A stretch of 64,000 nucleotides of DNA, taken from positions 1,054,001 to 1,118,000 of the forward strand of contig PQWQ01000008.1 of NCBI GenBank assembly GCA_002943765.1, written 5' to 3'. The notes below the pieces were generated by a model. That model saw only the letters and a list, made by a program, of their open reading frames with translations, searched no databases and was not told the origin of the DNA. Every line of letters begins with the position of its first letter. Within the stretch, counting starts at the first letter, position 1. A program made the position numbers and the translations under genes. Positions 36,779 to 47,480 of this stretch are shown here, piece after piece. This stretch comes from Psoroptes ovis (taxonomy: Eukaryota; Arthropoda; Arachnida; Sarcoptiformes; Psoroptidae).

Positions 36779-37487
36779 TCACTGAGATAAATCATAATCA
36801 TTGATGATAATGATTTCTGGCAAATTTCTCGAATTGCCAGAAATCAATCAGCAGAAGGTTAATGATTTTTTTGATATCGTCAAATTATGAATTTTTCATT
36901 GAATATTAATGATAATAATAATGATTATGAATTCATAGATAATGGTGAAACCACAGCCACCACCACTTTGATGATGATTGGTTCCAAATGTTTATTTATC
37001 ATTATGACTAATGATAATGATAACCTTTGGATGTTCGGTTTCTCGGCTGTTTTGTGTGCTTCGGTATGCGCAAAGCTGCGCAATCTTTGCACAATTTGGC
37101 AAATTCAGCCTATCATTAAAGGTGGTGGAGTTTGTTGGTCGAAATCTGAAAAAAAAAATCAACTGAACAATTGGTCGATTGAACAATCGGCATATTTGGC
37201 CAACACAATGACAGATCGACTGATGATCATCAATCGCGACCAGGTTAGAGCATAGGTTCACATCATCGAAGATAATTGATTGAAAATAAAGATAATCGAA
37301 ATTTTATGGCCAATTGGCCAAAAAGTTTCTGACTTCTGGTTTTTTTCGATTGACCATCGATTATCATCGATGATCGATAATCAATCAATCGATCGGTCAA
37401 TTATTTAATCGTTTGGCGAGAAATTTTCCAGCCATTGGAGAATTTTTCCGGAAAAAACTTGAAACTTTGTTTCCTCGAAAACTTTTT

Positions 37488-37506
37488 TTTTCGCTTGCGC
37501 AACAAG
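37488..37506 (+). repeat. 19-bp dispersed word, copy 1
   Basis: TTTCGCTTGCGCAACAAGA, identical to 44208-44226 and same strand. A shorter version, CTTGCGCAACA, is at about 53365. In DNA this AT-rich an exact 19-mer with this base mix is unlikely by chance, so it probably marks the end of an unrecognised repeat. Confidence 0.5.
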
Positions 37507-38528
37507 AAACAACGATCGTGTCAACAACAACCGAGCAACCAAACATCGGTTGACACTGATAACAATCATTTATATATGAATAAATAAACAAATAAATAAA
37601 TGAATAAACATTGCCAAAGGCATTTTCACACAATTTTAAAAATATTTTTAAAATTTTTAAAAATTTCAAATAATTTAAAATCTGATAAATATTTTCTTTT
37701 AAATTCGCTGTGAATTACTAAATCATTATCCGTAGTCGAGAAGAATAATGAATTCTATTCAATTCAATCTAAATTAAATATTGAATAATTTAAAAATTTG
37801 AAAATTGAAAAAATTTCAAAATTTTAAAACAAGCTCAAAATTGAATATTTAATAATTTCCATGATGATAAGAAACAAACAAACAAAAAATGTATTTTATC
37901 TTAATTATCCTCTAATTAAGATAATAATTGCTTATTTATTCATATTTTTTTCTTAATACAAATGTCTTCAAAGATTTTCTCATCTTCAAAAGAGAAACTC
38001 TCTATTTGGGGTAAATATATGGAATTTCCAAATAGATATTTTCAATTATTGGAAATATTAAATATTCACTTGATCAATCGAGACATTTTCAAAGATTTCT
38101 AAGGTTTTCCAAGGTTGACACCTTGGATTTTTTTCGCAATTTCTCGAGATTTTCTCGGTCAAATTTGATTCAAAAATTGACCAAAGGTTCGGGCCTGAAT
38201 TTGGCCTCAATTCGGCCTAAAATTTTGGCCCATTCCATGCTCGTCCATTCCGAATGGCTTTGATTTGATTTGATTAAATCAGACTAAATTTGATCAAATC
38301 AAAATCACATTCAATTGAATTCTCTGGTTGCATATTTCGGAAATTTCTACGAAATGTTTACACAAGAAATTTTCCCGTAATAAATTTGATAGTTCTCTGT
38401 AGGCTTCGTAATGTTTCTTGGGGCCATCCATTAACCATCTTCCTTGTTTCCATTTGGATCATTTGTTTACATTTCACTGTCCCTCTGTGTGTAATCGCAC
38501 ATTATTATAACAGAGGGTTGTCCCCTAC

Positions 38529-38573
38529 AAAAAAAAAAAAAAAAAAAAAATCAAATCAAATCAAATCAAATTA
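38529..38573. repeat. Poly-A plus TCAAA satellite
   Basis: Twenty-two A followed by about four to five TCAAA units. It looks like a retroposon tail or slippage product. Confidence 0.75.
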
Positions 38574-38942
38574 AATCAATGTATTCAATGATAATAAAAA
38601 AAAAAAATCGTAACAAAGTTTTTGAATGGCCCAATTCCATAATAATCATAATGAATGCATATAATTACAAATATTGACTTTTTGGAAATTGGTGTTTGAA
38701 TAAATTTTGGATGCGAAAGAAAAAAATTGGGAAAAATCACTTTGAAAATTTTGATTTTTGATTGATCGGTTTTTCGTAGATTGCTGGGGTCGCTAGTCCC
38801 CTCCATACATCATCATTCGTAACCCCGAACGTAATTCAATACGTTTTTTTCTTTCTTCGAATTTTTCCTTTTAATGGGAAAAGTTAATTACGTTGATTAC
38901 AGCCATTAGGGAGAGAGAGAATTTTTAGTTGTTGCGAAAATA

Positions 38943-39024
38943 TTGGAGTGGCCGAAAAGTTCTTGCGTGTTTTCACATCTAATTTGTATTGAAAATCCCA
39001 TGAGAACTTTTCGGACAATCCCAA
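38943..39024. mobile_element. Family A element
   Basis: Ends TTGGAGTGGCCGAAAAGTTC and AACTTTTCGGACAATCCCAA, TA on the left (38941-38942). 82 bp. Confidence 0.8.
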
Positions 39025-41639
39025 TCATTTGACTTTATCTTTTCCCCCATAGAAAATACATTGTAAAACATTGATTTTCTATGGCAGGAAAAAGCCAGAG
39101 AAAAGCAGAGAAAAGACATTTCAACTTTTTTCACTGAAACATACAAAGTACAGATGGTTTTGGTGTGATAATCAATCAATCAATCCACCAATCACAATGT
39201 GATTAATCCAATGTTCAATGAACAAATTGTCTTGAATTAACTATGACGATGATGAGCCATTCACAAATTAAGTGAAAAAAAAATTTACAGGAAATTTTCT
39301 CAAAAATCTCATTAACCATTTGTGACTGAGTAGTGAATGACTTGTCATTATCTTTTTGATATGAAAACTTGTCAAGAAAATTTCTTCTTATTTCACTAAT
39401 CAACAATCATTAATTTATTTGATTTTTTTAAAATCGAAAATTACTTTGAACTTTCACCTTTTATCACATTGCATGTGTCAATGTTTTTTGATGATCATCA
39501 AAAGTCAGAGAGAGCGAGGTAACATATGCGATTGTACACACATATTGTGCTCACACACATACAGTTGGTGAAATCAAATCAAATCAGTGAAATTTTGTTC
39601 ATTTAAATTGATTGGTGGCCAAATTGATTGGTGGTGGCTGGATTGACTTAGGGTGGTGAAAAGACTTGGTGGTGGTGGTGATGGTTGATTGAGTTGATTG
39701 GTGATGGTTTTTGAAGAAATGAAAATTTTAAGAAATTGAAATTATCATCATGTGGTTATTGTTTATTCTTAGTCATTTGGTCAACAACTATTGCAATTCA
39801 TTTGGCCATTGGTTGAACAAAGTTCGAATGATGAACAATGAATCAACGATGATGAATCAATTGATCAAAATAATGATGATGATTTAATTTGATTTCATTG
39901 ACTTAATGACTGACTGAGTGACTGATGATAATTTAATTTGATTTCAAATTGATGATTATAATCAATTGACTTAGTGACTGATTGATGATTTCTGTGTTTT
40001 ATTTTGTGAATTTTCACAGGTCAAATTATCACATCAACATTCATTATCATTCGATAATGATTCAATGATGATTATTTCATAATTTGAAATTGAATTTTTC
40101 ATACGAAAATTTATAATTCATATGCATTCATGATTATATTTGAAATGATTTGAAATAATAATTTCTTATTTTTGAAATAATTTTGATTGATCAATCAATC
40201 AAAATCAAAAAATTGATCAAATATTTAATTTTAAAGATGTTCAAGCTTGTCCATGGGTGTTTAAGGCCTTTGAACATATTTCGTGTTATTTCACTTTGGT
40301 TTATTTGTATTTCGTTGTTTCTTCGTTGATTCGCAGGCTAAATCAGATTTCGGTTCTGATTCAATTTTGAATTTCAAGGCCTTTGGCTATGAGTTGTTGA
40401 CCACTGGTCATCCTAAGTTAGACCATAAAACCTTTGACCACCAAGAGAATTCAAAATGGCCAATCTTCAAGACAGAAAGAAAAAAAATTCAAAAAGTACG
40501 TCCAAATGGACATAATTCAATTAAATCAATCAATCGATTGATTGATTGAACAGAGGATTGACCAAATTAACTAATCGCCGATAATTAAATTTTCTCTTCA
40601 TCATTTGATTCTGAACATCACATATATGATGTGATCTCATATTACCCAGATGTTTTCGGATTTTTTGGTCAATATTCAACCCTTTGAAACCAGAATCCGA
40701 AGCCAAAAAACTTGGAAAAATGAATTTCTGCCCTCGAACCATTTTCAGCCGAATTTTACTTTGGTACTCGTTTTCGGTTCATTTACAAAATTGATTCGAA
40801 ATCATTTGAATCAAAAAAATTTCAAAACTTTTGAACAAATTTATCGGATCCATTTGTCGATTTCGAGTGTCTCTTTGGTTTATCTTTGAGTATTTCCATT
40901 GTTTTCATTGAAACCCTAAGGTACCTATGGCGAATGATAGAGGAGACCAAAGAGCTTTGGTACTTTTGCGAAACAAAAGTAGAAAAAATCGGAGAAAAAT
41001 AACTTTTTGCATGAGAGGTTATAGATTGAACAGCTTGAAATTTGAAAAGGTCCAAATGGCAATATTTTCAATGGCCAATTTTCTATGGTTCATACGAATG
41101 AATGAATGAATGCAAGATTGAAGATATAAACCTTATTCATTTTCAAGAACCTCTTACTGCAAAGGTACATGGTCAAGGTGTGTACCTGTGTGTGTGTGTG
41201 TGTGTATGTGACATATGAATTTATGAATTAGTAGTTTTTGACAAAAAAAATGAAAAAATTCAATGAATGGAAATTTCAATGGATTGCTATTCATTGAAAT
41301 CATTCGGTTACGTACTTTTTGAATTTTTTTTCACCTTTTGAATTTCACGAAAAAAAATATTCATTACCAAAAGGTGTCAATGAGAGCCAGAGATATTTGA
41401 CACATATTGTATTTGATTAATCAACTAAGAAATATATATCGAAATCTAAAGAAACAATCGAAATGAAACACTCAAAGTGAACAAAAATTTCAAAAGTACC
41501 ACGTTTTCAATGGACCCCATAGAAAAAACATTGCCATTGTTTCATTGAATGGTGAATTTTGAGCTTTGAAATCAATGCGCTTTACATTTTCAATGAAATT
41601 TTCCTTTTGAATTACGATTTCTTATGAATAATTATTCAT
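39025..41639. other. Gene-free DNA
   Basis: AT-rich with GT microsatellite at 41187-41206 and many TGATTGATTGA/TCAATCAATCA stretches (39640-40220, 40500-40550). Open frames at 40283-41109 overlap on both strands and show no domain. Confidence 0.5.
41187..41206. repeat. GT dinucleotide microsatellite
   Basis: (TG)10-type run. Confidence 0.85.
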
Positions 41640-41717
41640 TGGTTGTCCGAAAAGTTCTGGCCGATTTTCAATGGACGTCTGCATTGATCTAACGTTGAAC
41701 GACTTTTCGGACAGCCT
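41640..41717 (-). mobile_element. Family A element, diverged A1-like core
   Basis: Left TGGTTGTCCGAAAAGTTCTG, core GCCGATTTTCAATGGACGTC...GATCTAACGTTGAACG resembling A1 in reverse; right ACTTTTCGGACAGCCT. Confidence 0.8.
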
Positions 41718-42732
41718 GTATTTCTTCGAAAAAAAATGCCTCGAGAAATGTATTCGAATATAAGAAATCGAGACATTTTTCTTAGTGACAAACAATAGAA
41801 TTGGTAATTGATAATAATTTCATCATCACCTGTGTGTTGATCTGTCAAGTGACATTTGTTCAATTGATTCAAAATCAATGAAATACAAGATCCCTAAATG
41901 CATTGAAACATTTTTTTTTACCGACAAACCATTGAATTTCAATGGAAATGAATATTCAATTGTTGAATATTCAATTGAAACAATTGATACTTGTGAAATT
42001 GACACATTGGAAAATTTGTTTCGCCCCATATGACCCCCGAATTTTGGCCAATTTGTATTCAAATTTCCAAATTTTCAATGGAAAACCATATCAAAATCGG
42101 ATATTTCATTTGTTTGAAATCAATTTGTATACTGACAATTTACCAAATTGTCAAATACAAATAAAATTTGTTGAAAACATTTGTTTCAAATGACTTAAGA
42201 AACATTAAAATGGCAAAAGACTTGTAATTGATTCAATTTCTTAGGTTTCTTGGAAATTTCCTCAATTTTTCTCGGAAATTTTCTTTGAGAAAAAATCCTA
42301 AAATTCAAAACTCAAAATAATCCTTTGATTACGAAACTTTTGTTTCTGGAAAACATTTTTCTTGGCGCTTTGGCAGATTATTTTATCCTTATGACCCAAA
42401 AGATGCTTGAAAGCTTTTCTTGGAAAAATTTCCTCGGAAATCCAACGAAAATTCGCCAAAATTTCTTGGAAAATTTCTAAGAAACAAAAAAAAATTCAAA
42501 ATATTCGTGTAATTTCAAATTCAAATTCAATTCAAATTTAATTGATTCAATTTGATTGATTGATAATTTATTATCATTCAAAATAGAAACAGAACATATC
42601 ATTGTTTTAATTGTTTTCTAAATTTAAATTTTTCAAAATTTCAAAATTTAAGAAATTTCAAACCAATCAAAATAAAAGCATTAAATTCAATTCAATTCTT
42701 CCATTGAATCAATTATTACAATACAATTGGTA

Positions 42733-42812
42733 TTAGGTTGTCCGAAAAGTTTTTGCCGATTTTCACATGTTTTTCAATTAGTAAATCGGCAAAAACTTTC
42801 AGGACAACCTAA
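42733..42812. mobile_element. Family A element with TA duplication and long arms
   Basis: TTAGGTTGTCCGAAAAGTTT then TTGCCGATTT; right AAATCGGCAA then AAACTTTCAGGACAACCTAA. TA at 42731-42732 and 42813-42814. The arms pair over about 30 bp, so the whole 80-bp unit is nearly palindromic like family B but with A-type ends. Confidence 0.93.
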
Positions 42813-43030
42813 TACATTCATTAATGCATTCAATTGTGTTGCATGTATTTCATTTGCATATATTCAAATTATTATTACACCAAGGATTATGTTTTTTTAT
42901 TGGTCAAATATTTTTTTTGGTCAAACATTTTTCGACCAAAAGAAATGTGTTCAAATGTCTAAATTAGTAAATAAAAATTAAAAAATTTTCCCGTAAAATT
43001 TCTTTGAATATTTTTTTTTAATGTCTTATA

Positions 43031-43112
43031 TTAGGTTGTCCCATAAGTTTTTGCCGTTTTCATAAATTTTCTTCCATCCGAAAAACGAACAACAACTTAT
43101 GGGACAACCTAA
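43031..43112. mobile_element. Family B palindromic element with TA duplication
   Basis: TTAGGTTGTCCCATAAGTTT ... AACTTATGGGACAACCTAA, TA at 43029-43030 and 43113-43114. 82 bp. Confidence 0.93.
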
Positions 43113-43254
43113 TACATCGACCATAGATTCATGTCTATATGTGGATGAATTTTATTGTTTTTCGCTCGTTCGTTTTGTTCATTCGTTAAGTTCAAATAAT
43201 TCAAATTCACTGCTGCTTATGCTGCTGGTCGAAATTTGTATCGAAATTTTATCG

Positions 43255-43277
43255 TTTTTTTTTTTTTTTTTTTTTTT
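43255..43277. repeat. Poly-T run
   Basis: Twenty-three consecutive T, 140 bp from the B element at 43031. Confidence 0.85.
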
Positions 43278-43456
43278 AAGAAAAAAATTTTTTAAGAATT
43301 TTTTCTTAAAGAAATTTTTGAAAGATTTTATTATCATTTCATTTCAACAATTGATTTTGTTGTTTCGATTTTAATTTTTATGAGAATTTTTTCTTATTTC
43401 TTATTTCTTGTTTTGGTTATTTTAAGTTTTATTTTAAAGTTTTCAAATGAATTTTC

Positions 43457-43477
43457 AAAAAAAAAAAAAAAAAAAAA
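43457..43477. repeat. Poly-A run
   Basis: About twenty-one consecutive A. With the poly-T at 43255 it bounds a 180-bp AT-rich segment that could fold back. Confidence 0.85.
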
Positions 43478-44207
43478 TCAAAATCAATCCAATTTTTATT
43501 GGTTTTTGTATTTTGGCAGCCCGAAATTACGAAAATTCTTTGATTTTCAAGAGGTTTTTCATTGGTTTCGGAGGGGTTTTTCAGAGGTTTTTGATGGGTT
43601 TTCAAAGAGGTTTTGCGAACGTTTTGGAGGGGTCATCCGAGTGGCAACAGAGACTTTCGAAGGTTGTCAAAGGTCTTTGCATAGGTCGTCACGGGTCGAA
43701 ACAAGATTGAAATGTTTTTTAGTTTTTTTTACTGGTCGTCTTGAAGGGTTTATTTTATTTTATTTTTTTTTTTTTTGTCGAAAGCTATGTTTTACAGATA
43801 ATTTTCTCAAGGTAAGATCAGGTATTTTTATGCAATTTTTAAACCCTTTGATCCTTCAAAATATTTTTTTTAATGTGTCTATGATGATGTATAACCTTGA
43901 GAAATATTATTATTTCTATGGAGATAAGATAAAACTGTGAACCAAGATGAAAAATTGTTACAAAGTCGCTGAAATGGTGTCTGAAATATATCTTAAAATC
44001 TCGTAACAATATGATTAATTCCTTCAAATGACCCTTGAATTCCTAAAATCGATCTTGAAATTTAAATTAATTAATCAATTCTGAATTAATTGATCAATCA
44101 ATCATTGATCAATTTCCTTGAAAATTCATGAACGATTTCCTTGAAAATTTTTATTTGTTCATCATTAAGTTCAAGATACATTTGTATTTCAATAATTTAT
44201 CTATGAA

Positions 44208-44226
44208 TTTCGCTTGCGCAACAAGA
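44208..44226 (+). repeat. 19-bp dispersed word, copy 2
   Basis: TTTCGCTTGCGCAACAAGA, identical to 37488-37506. It lies 36 bp upstream of the E hairpin at 44263, suggesting the word and the hairpin belong to one unit in this copy. Confidence 0.5.
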
Positions 44227-44262
44227 TCAAGATTGTAGGGCTTTTCGCCTTTAATCTGCTTA

Positions 44263-44281
44263 TCCCGTGTCTAGCTCGGGC
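44263..44281 (+). repeat. Family E GC-rich hairpin, copy 5
   Basis: TCCCGTGTCTAGCTCGGGC, stem CCCG/CGGG, preceded by CTGCTTA. A GACAGCTCTG box follows 27 nt after GGGCA. Confidence 0.55.
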
Positions 44282-44548
44282 ACTGTTGCTATCATCACAT
44301 AAATGAATTGACAGCTCTGAAGCCAATTTTCATGGGTGAGAAAATTTCATTGAAATCATCAAATTGAAAATACATTTGAAATATGAAAATAATTATCACC
44401 ATTATTTTGATCATTATCGGTGATTATTTTATATTTCCACTCTCAAACACAATGATTATCACCATCAACAAAGACAGCAGCCGTAGCAGCAGTAAAAATG
44501 AACATTATTAAATTTCACAGGTGAAAAATTCAATGAATTCATTATATA

Positions 44549-44628
44549 TTAGGTTGACCGGAAAGTTCTGGCCGATTTTCATGAACAACTCTATTGAATA
44601 AGCGGAATGAACTTTCCGTACTACCTAA
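44549..44628 (-). mobile_element. Family A1 element with TA duplication
   Basis: TTAGGTTGACCGGAAAGTTC, core GAACAACTCTATTGAATAAG...GGAATGAAC (A1 in reverse), right CTTTCCGTACTACCTAA. TA at 44547-44548 and 44629-44630. 80 bp. Confidence 0.9.
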
Positions 44629-45037
44629 TATTTCTAATGATCATTGAATTTATGAATTTTTTTTCTTGAACAATGATTATCATAATAATGATGTTTGATT
44701 GCTCATCGGTGGTGATGGTGTGTGGTGATGGTCATTCTCTTCGTGTGTATGTGTGTATTTACGAGCTCAGATATAGCTGCGCCAGTGTGCTTGGCAATGT
44801 GTGCAAAAAGTGGGCGTCGAATTTTGATTGAAAGCTTCAAAATCAAAATTCATTCAAGATTTGCATTCAAACAATGAATGCGAATGAATGAACGAATGAT
44901 GATTACTACCTGTGTGTGAGACCATTCAAATTAATTACCTGCCTGTCTACTGGTTATGATTTTATGTTTATTCTGACTGGCATAGTCTTTGTTTGTGTGT
45001 TACAAAGGTATGCAAAATAGACAATTGTTATTCACAT

Positions 45038-45112
45038 GGTTGTCTGAAAAGTTTTTAACGATTTTCGCAGGTGTTTCTATGATTTTTGCGTTGATAACTT
45101 TCCGGACAACCT
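45038..45112. mobile_element. Family A element, twin of 45312
   Basis: GGTTGTCTGAAAAGTTTTTA ... ACTTTCCGGACAACC. Its core (GATTTTCGCAGGTGTTTCTA onward) is almost identical to that of the element 270 bp downstream and is seen nowhere else in the window. Confidence 0.85.
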
Positions 45113-45311
45113 TTGAATTTTTTGCTTTGCTTTCACCATCATTAACAATGACTTTCGTTCTTGCTGTTGAATTGAGTGCCAGGTGAGAATAAATAAATAA
45201 ATAATGATAAATAATAATTGATTGAAAAACAAACAAAAAATAAAAAATTACTCACAGGTAAACATTATTTTTGATCATTCTAAATCAATAATCAACAATT
45301 GTTCAGAAAAA

Positions 45312-45384
45312 CGTGTCCGAAAAGTTTTTGACGATTTTCGCTGGTGTTTCTATGATTTTTTCGTTGATAACTTTCCGGACAACT
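45312..45384. mobile_element. Family A element, twin of 45038
   Basis: CGTGTCCGAAAAGTTTTTGA ... ACTTTCCGGACAACT. Same orientation and core as 45038, with only a few differences over about 65 bp. Confidence 0.85.
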
Positions 45385-45557
45385 TCAAAATTTTTTCTTA
45401 AAATTTCAAAATTCAAATATGGACAATCTCTCGACAATATTTATTTGTTTGTTTTGCTTGATTGATTCATCATTACAATCATCATCGTAATCATTATTTA
45501 TTCATTTTTATGTTTCCAAAACACTCTTGAAATGTGGCATTATTCATTTGGAAATTA

Positions 45558-45638
45558 CAGTGTTTCTCAACCGTTTTTTTCTTTGAATTTCTTGTTTTGT
45601 TTGTGCGCGTAACAACGATAGATCGTTGAGAAACACTG
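45558..45638. mobile_element. Family D-like short element
   Basis: CAGTGTTTCTCAACC and GTTGAGAAACACTG. With the flanks TTA/TAA the inverted repeat extends to 17 bp. 81 bp, interior unlike the other D copies. Confidence 0.72.
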
Positions 45639-45711
45639 TAACAAAAATGATCTGAAAATGTTGCAATCATCATTATTCAAAGTGTAGTAGCCATTTGGTA
45701 ATTGGAAGGTT

Positions 45712-45796
45712 GTTGTCCGAAAAATTTATCCGGATTAATACCATTGAAATCAAAGAAAATGCTCGATTTAAAATTGACGAAACTTTTCGGACAACA
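45712..45796. mobile_element. Family A element
   Basis: GTTGTCCGAAAAATTTATCC ... GACGAAACTTTTCGGACAAC. 85 bp, one mismatch in the left arm. Confidence 0.78.
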
Positions 45797-47393
45797 CAAT
45801 ATTTACTTAAACTTAACTCTTTTTGAACTATGTGTAAACAATCAACGTGATTGTTTGAACATGAATAATTTCAAAGATTTCAAAGATTGAAATCAAAGCA
45901 AACCAAGCGATTTATTTTTCAGTCGGTGAGTTCAGTCAGTTTTTGAACTAATGGATTTTCAACAGGGTTTCTGCCGTTTTTCAACACTTTTGCTACCCCG
46001 TGATGGTCACCGGTAGTAGGCCACAGGCCTGATACGTGTTCACGTGATTTAAAAATTTGATCCGGTAAAAATTTGGTTAAAATTTGACCAGGTTGAAACC
46101 TCTTAAGACCTTGCGCGGCGAGGGGCATACAAATGAATTCGATTCAATTGAAATTGGCTGATTGAAAATTGGTCAAAAACCTTATGAATAATCGAAACAT
46201 TTTCTAATGATTGATCATATGTTTCTTGCATATGGACATTGTCCTATTATCTTCTTCTTCTTGGTTGGTCAAAAATCGGCGAAATAATCGATATTCAATG
46301 GTCAAAAACGGTCAAATTTCGATTGGTTTTTGCATTCACTGTGCATGTGAACAGCATTCAAATGACAGGAAACAAAACGAGCAAAACCCTTGAAGTGGCC
46401 TTAAGACATTTAAAATAAGAAGAAAATAAATGATCAATTATCACCACCAGCATTTGTAACACGAAGAAATTGGTTTCAAATTAATTTGTAGCTGTCAATT
46501 GACCCTATACACCATGTGCACACACCATTCCAACGAGGACTTGTCACTTGGAAATTTCTCCGTAGACACATGTTGTGGTATCTGGCTATTTGGCCATAGT
46601 TTCACTGATATCATCGATTCAAACCATCGACTCGTACCATTGATTCAACGAAGTTTCAGTGGAATTTCAAGAAGTTCCAGATGAATTCCGAATGAAATTC
46701 TAAGTCTAAGGCCTGATAACTTCGGATATTTCTGAATATCTTCGAATGTCTTCAAATTCTTGGAATCGAAATGAAAAGATCTATTTTTAGGCCAGAGATT
46801 AGCCGATTTCAGCCGAAAAAGCTAGCGTAGTCATTGATTGAAATTGCCCTGAAAGACTTAAGATAATGCGCTTGTCTTAAATCATGTCTTAATGCGCTTA
46901 ATTTTCTTATCTTTGAAAGGTTTTTGAAAGGTCTTCAAAGGATTCTTCTTGTGCTTTGGCTTGAGGACAAAATCTTTTCAAGCGAGGTCCATTGTCAAGT
47001 CGATTCAAATGTCGATTGTCTCGTCAAATCTTAATCAATTATTTCAAGCTTGAAGACATGATTTTTCAAAGATTTTCTTGGGACTATTTTTAGCCATTTT
47101 AAGAATTTTTGACATAGATAATGTGTGCAGATAACTCATTCATTCACAGATCTATTCATACAGACCCTTGAGGTCTGAAAGATTCAAAGGAAAAGCCCTC
47201 AAAGCACGCTTTCATTCCTTAAAAATTTTGAAGAAATCGAAGCCAGAAAAACATGGAAAAAGCAACGAAATTGTCGCGTATTATCTAGCGCGACATTTGC
47301 CCATTTATCTTTCAGTGTTTAGTGTCAAAAAACAGTTAAACATTACTATGATTTGTGATTTCTGTCTCCCTACATAAATATGTGAAATTTAGT
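45797..47393. other. Gene-free DNA
   Basis: AT-rich sequence with a mildly GC-richer patch at 45950-46130 and repeated CTTCAAATG/TTTGAAAGG words near 46700-47050. No gene or repeat end recognised. Confidence 0.45.
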
Positions 47394-47480
47394 GGCTGTC
47401 CGAAAAGTAGTGTCGATTTTTCAACATGGACTTCCATTGATTTTGGCTGAGTAAAACCGCCAAGAACTTTTCGGACAGCC
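47394..47480. mobile_element. Family A element
   Basis: GGCTGTCCGAAAAGTAGTGT ... CAAGAACTTTTCGGACAGCC. 87 bp with matched CTGTCC/GGACAG variants in both arms. Confidence 0.85.

Larger units (their letters stand above)
36779..38942. other. Gene-free DNA
   Basis: Holds the word TTTCGCTTGCGCAACAAGA (37488-37506, shared with 44208), an AAAT-type microsatellite at about 37580-37610, poly-A at 38529-38550 followed by (TCAAA)n, and a 122-codon open stretch at 36887-37255 that I reject as a gene. Confidence 0.45.

Noticed and set aside
36887..37255. 122-codon open frame with an 89-codon frame on the other strand
   Set aside because: Asn/Asp/Thr-rich from ATG/GAT repeats, open on both strands, with no domain or splice context.
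43380..43940. 186-codon open frame on the plus strand
   Set aside because: It runs through a poly-A tract and T-rich low-complexity sequence, is Phe/Lys-dominated and shows no domain. Chance openness from bias is more likely.
21282..44281. E hairpins as Helitron 3' ends
   Set aside because: Helitron ends have a hairpin about 10 nt before a fixed CTRR terminus. The bases after the E hairpins differ between copies, and only copy 1 has a CTAA at about the right place.
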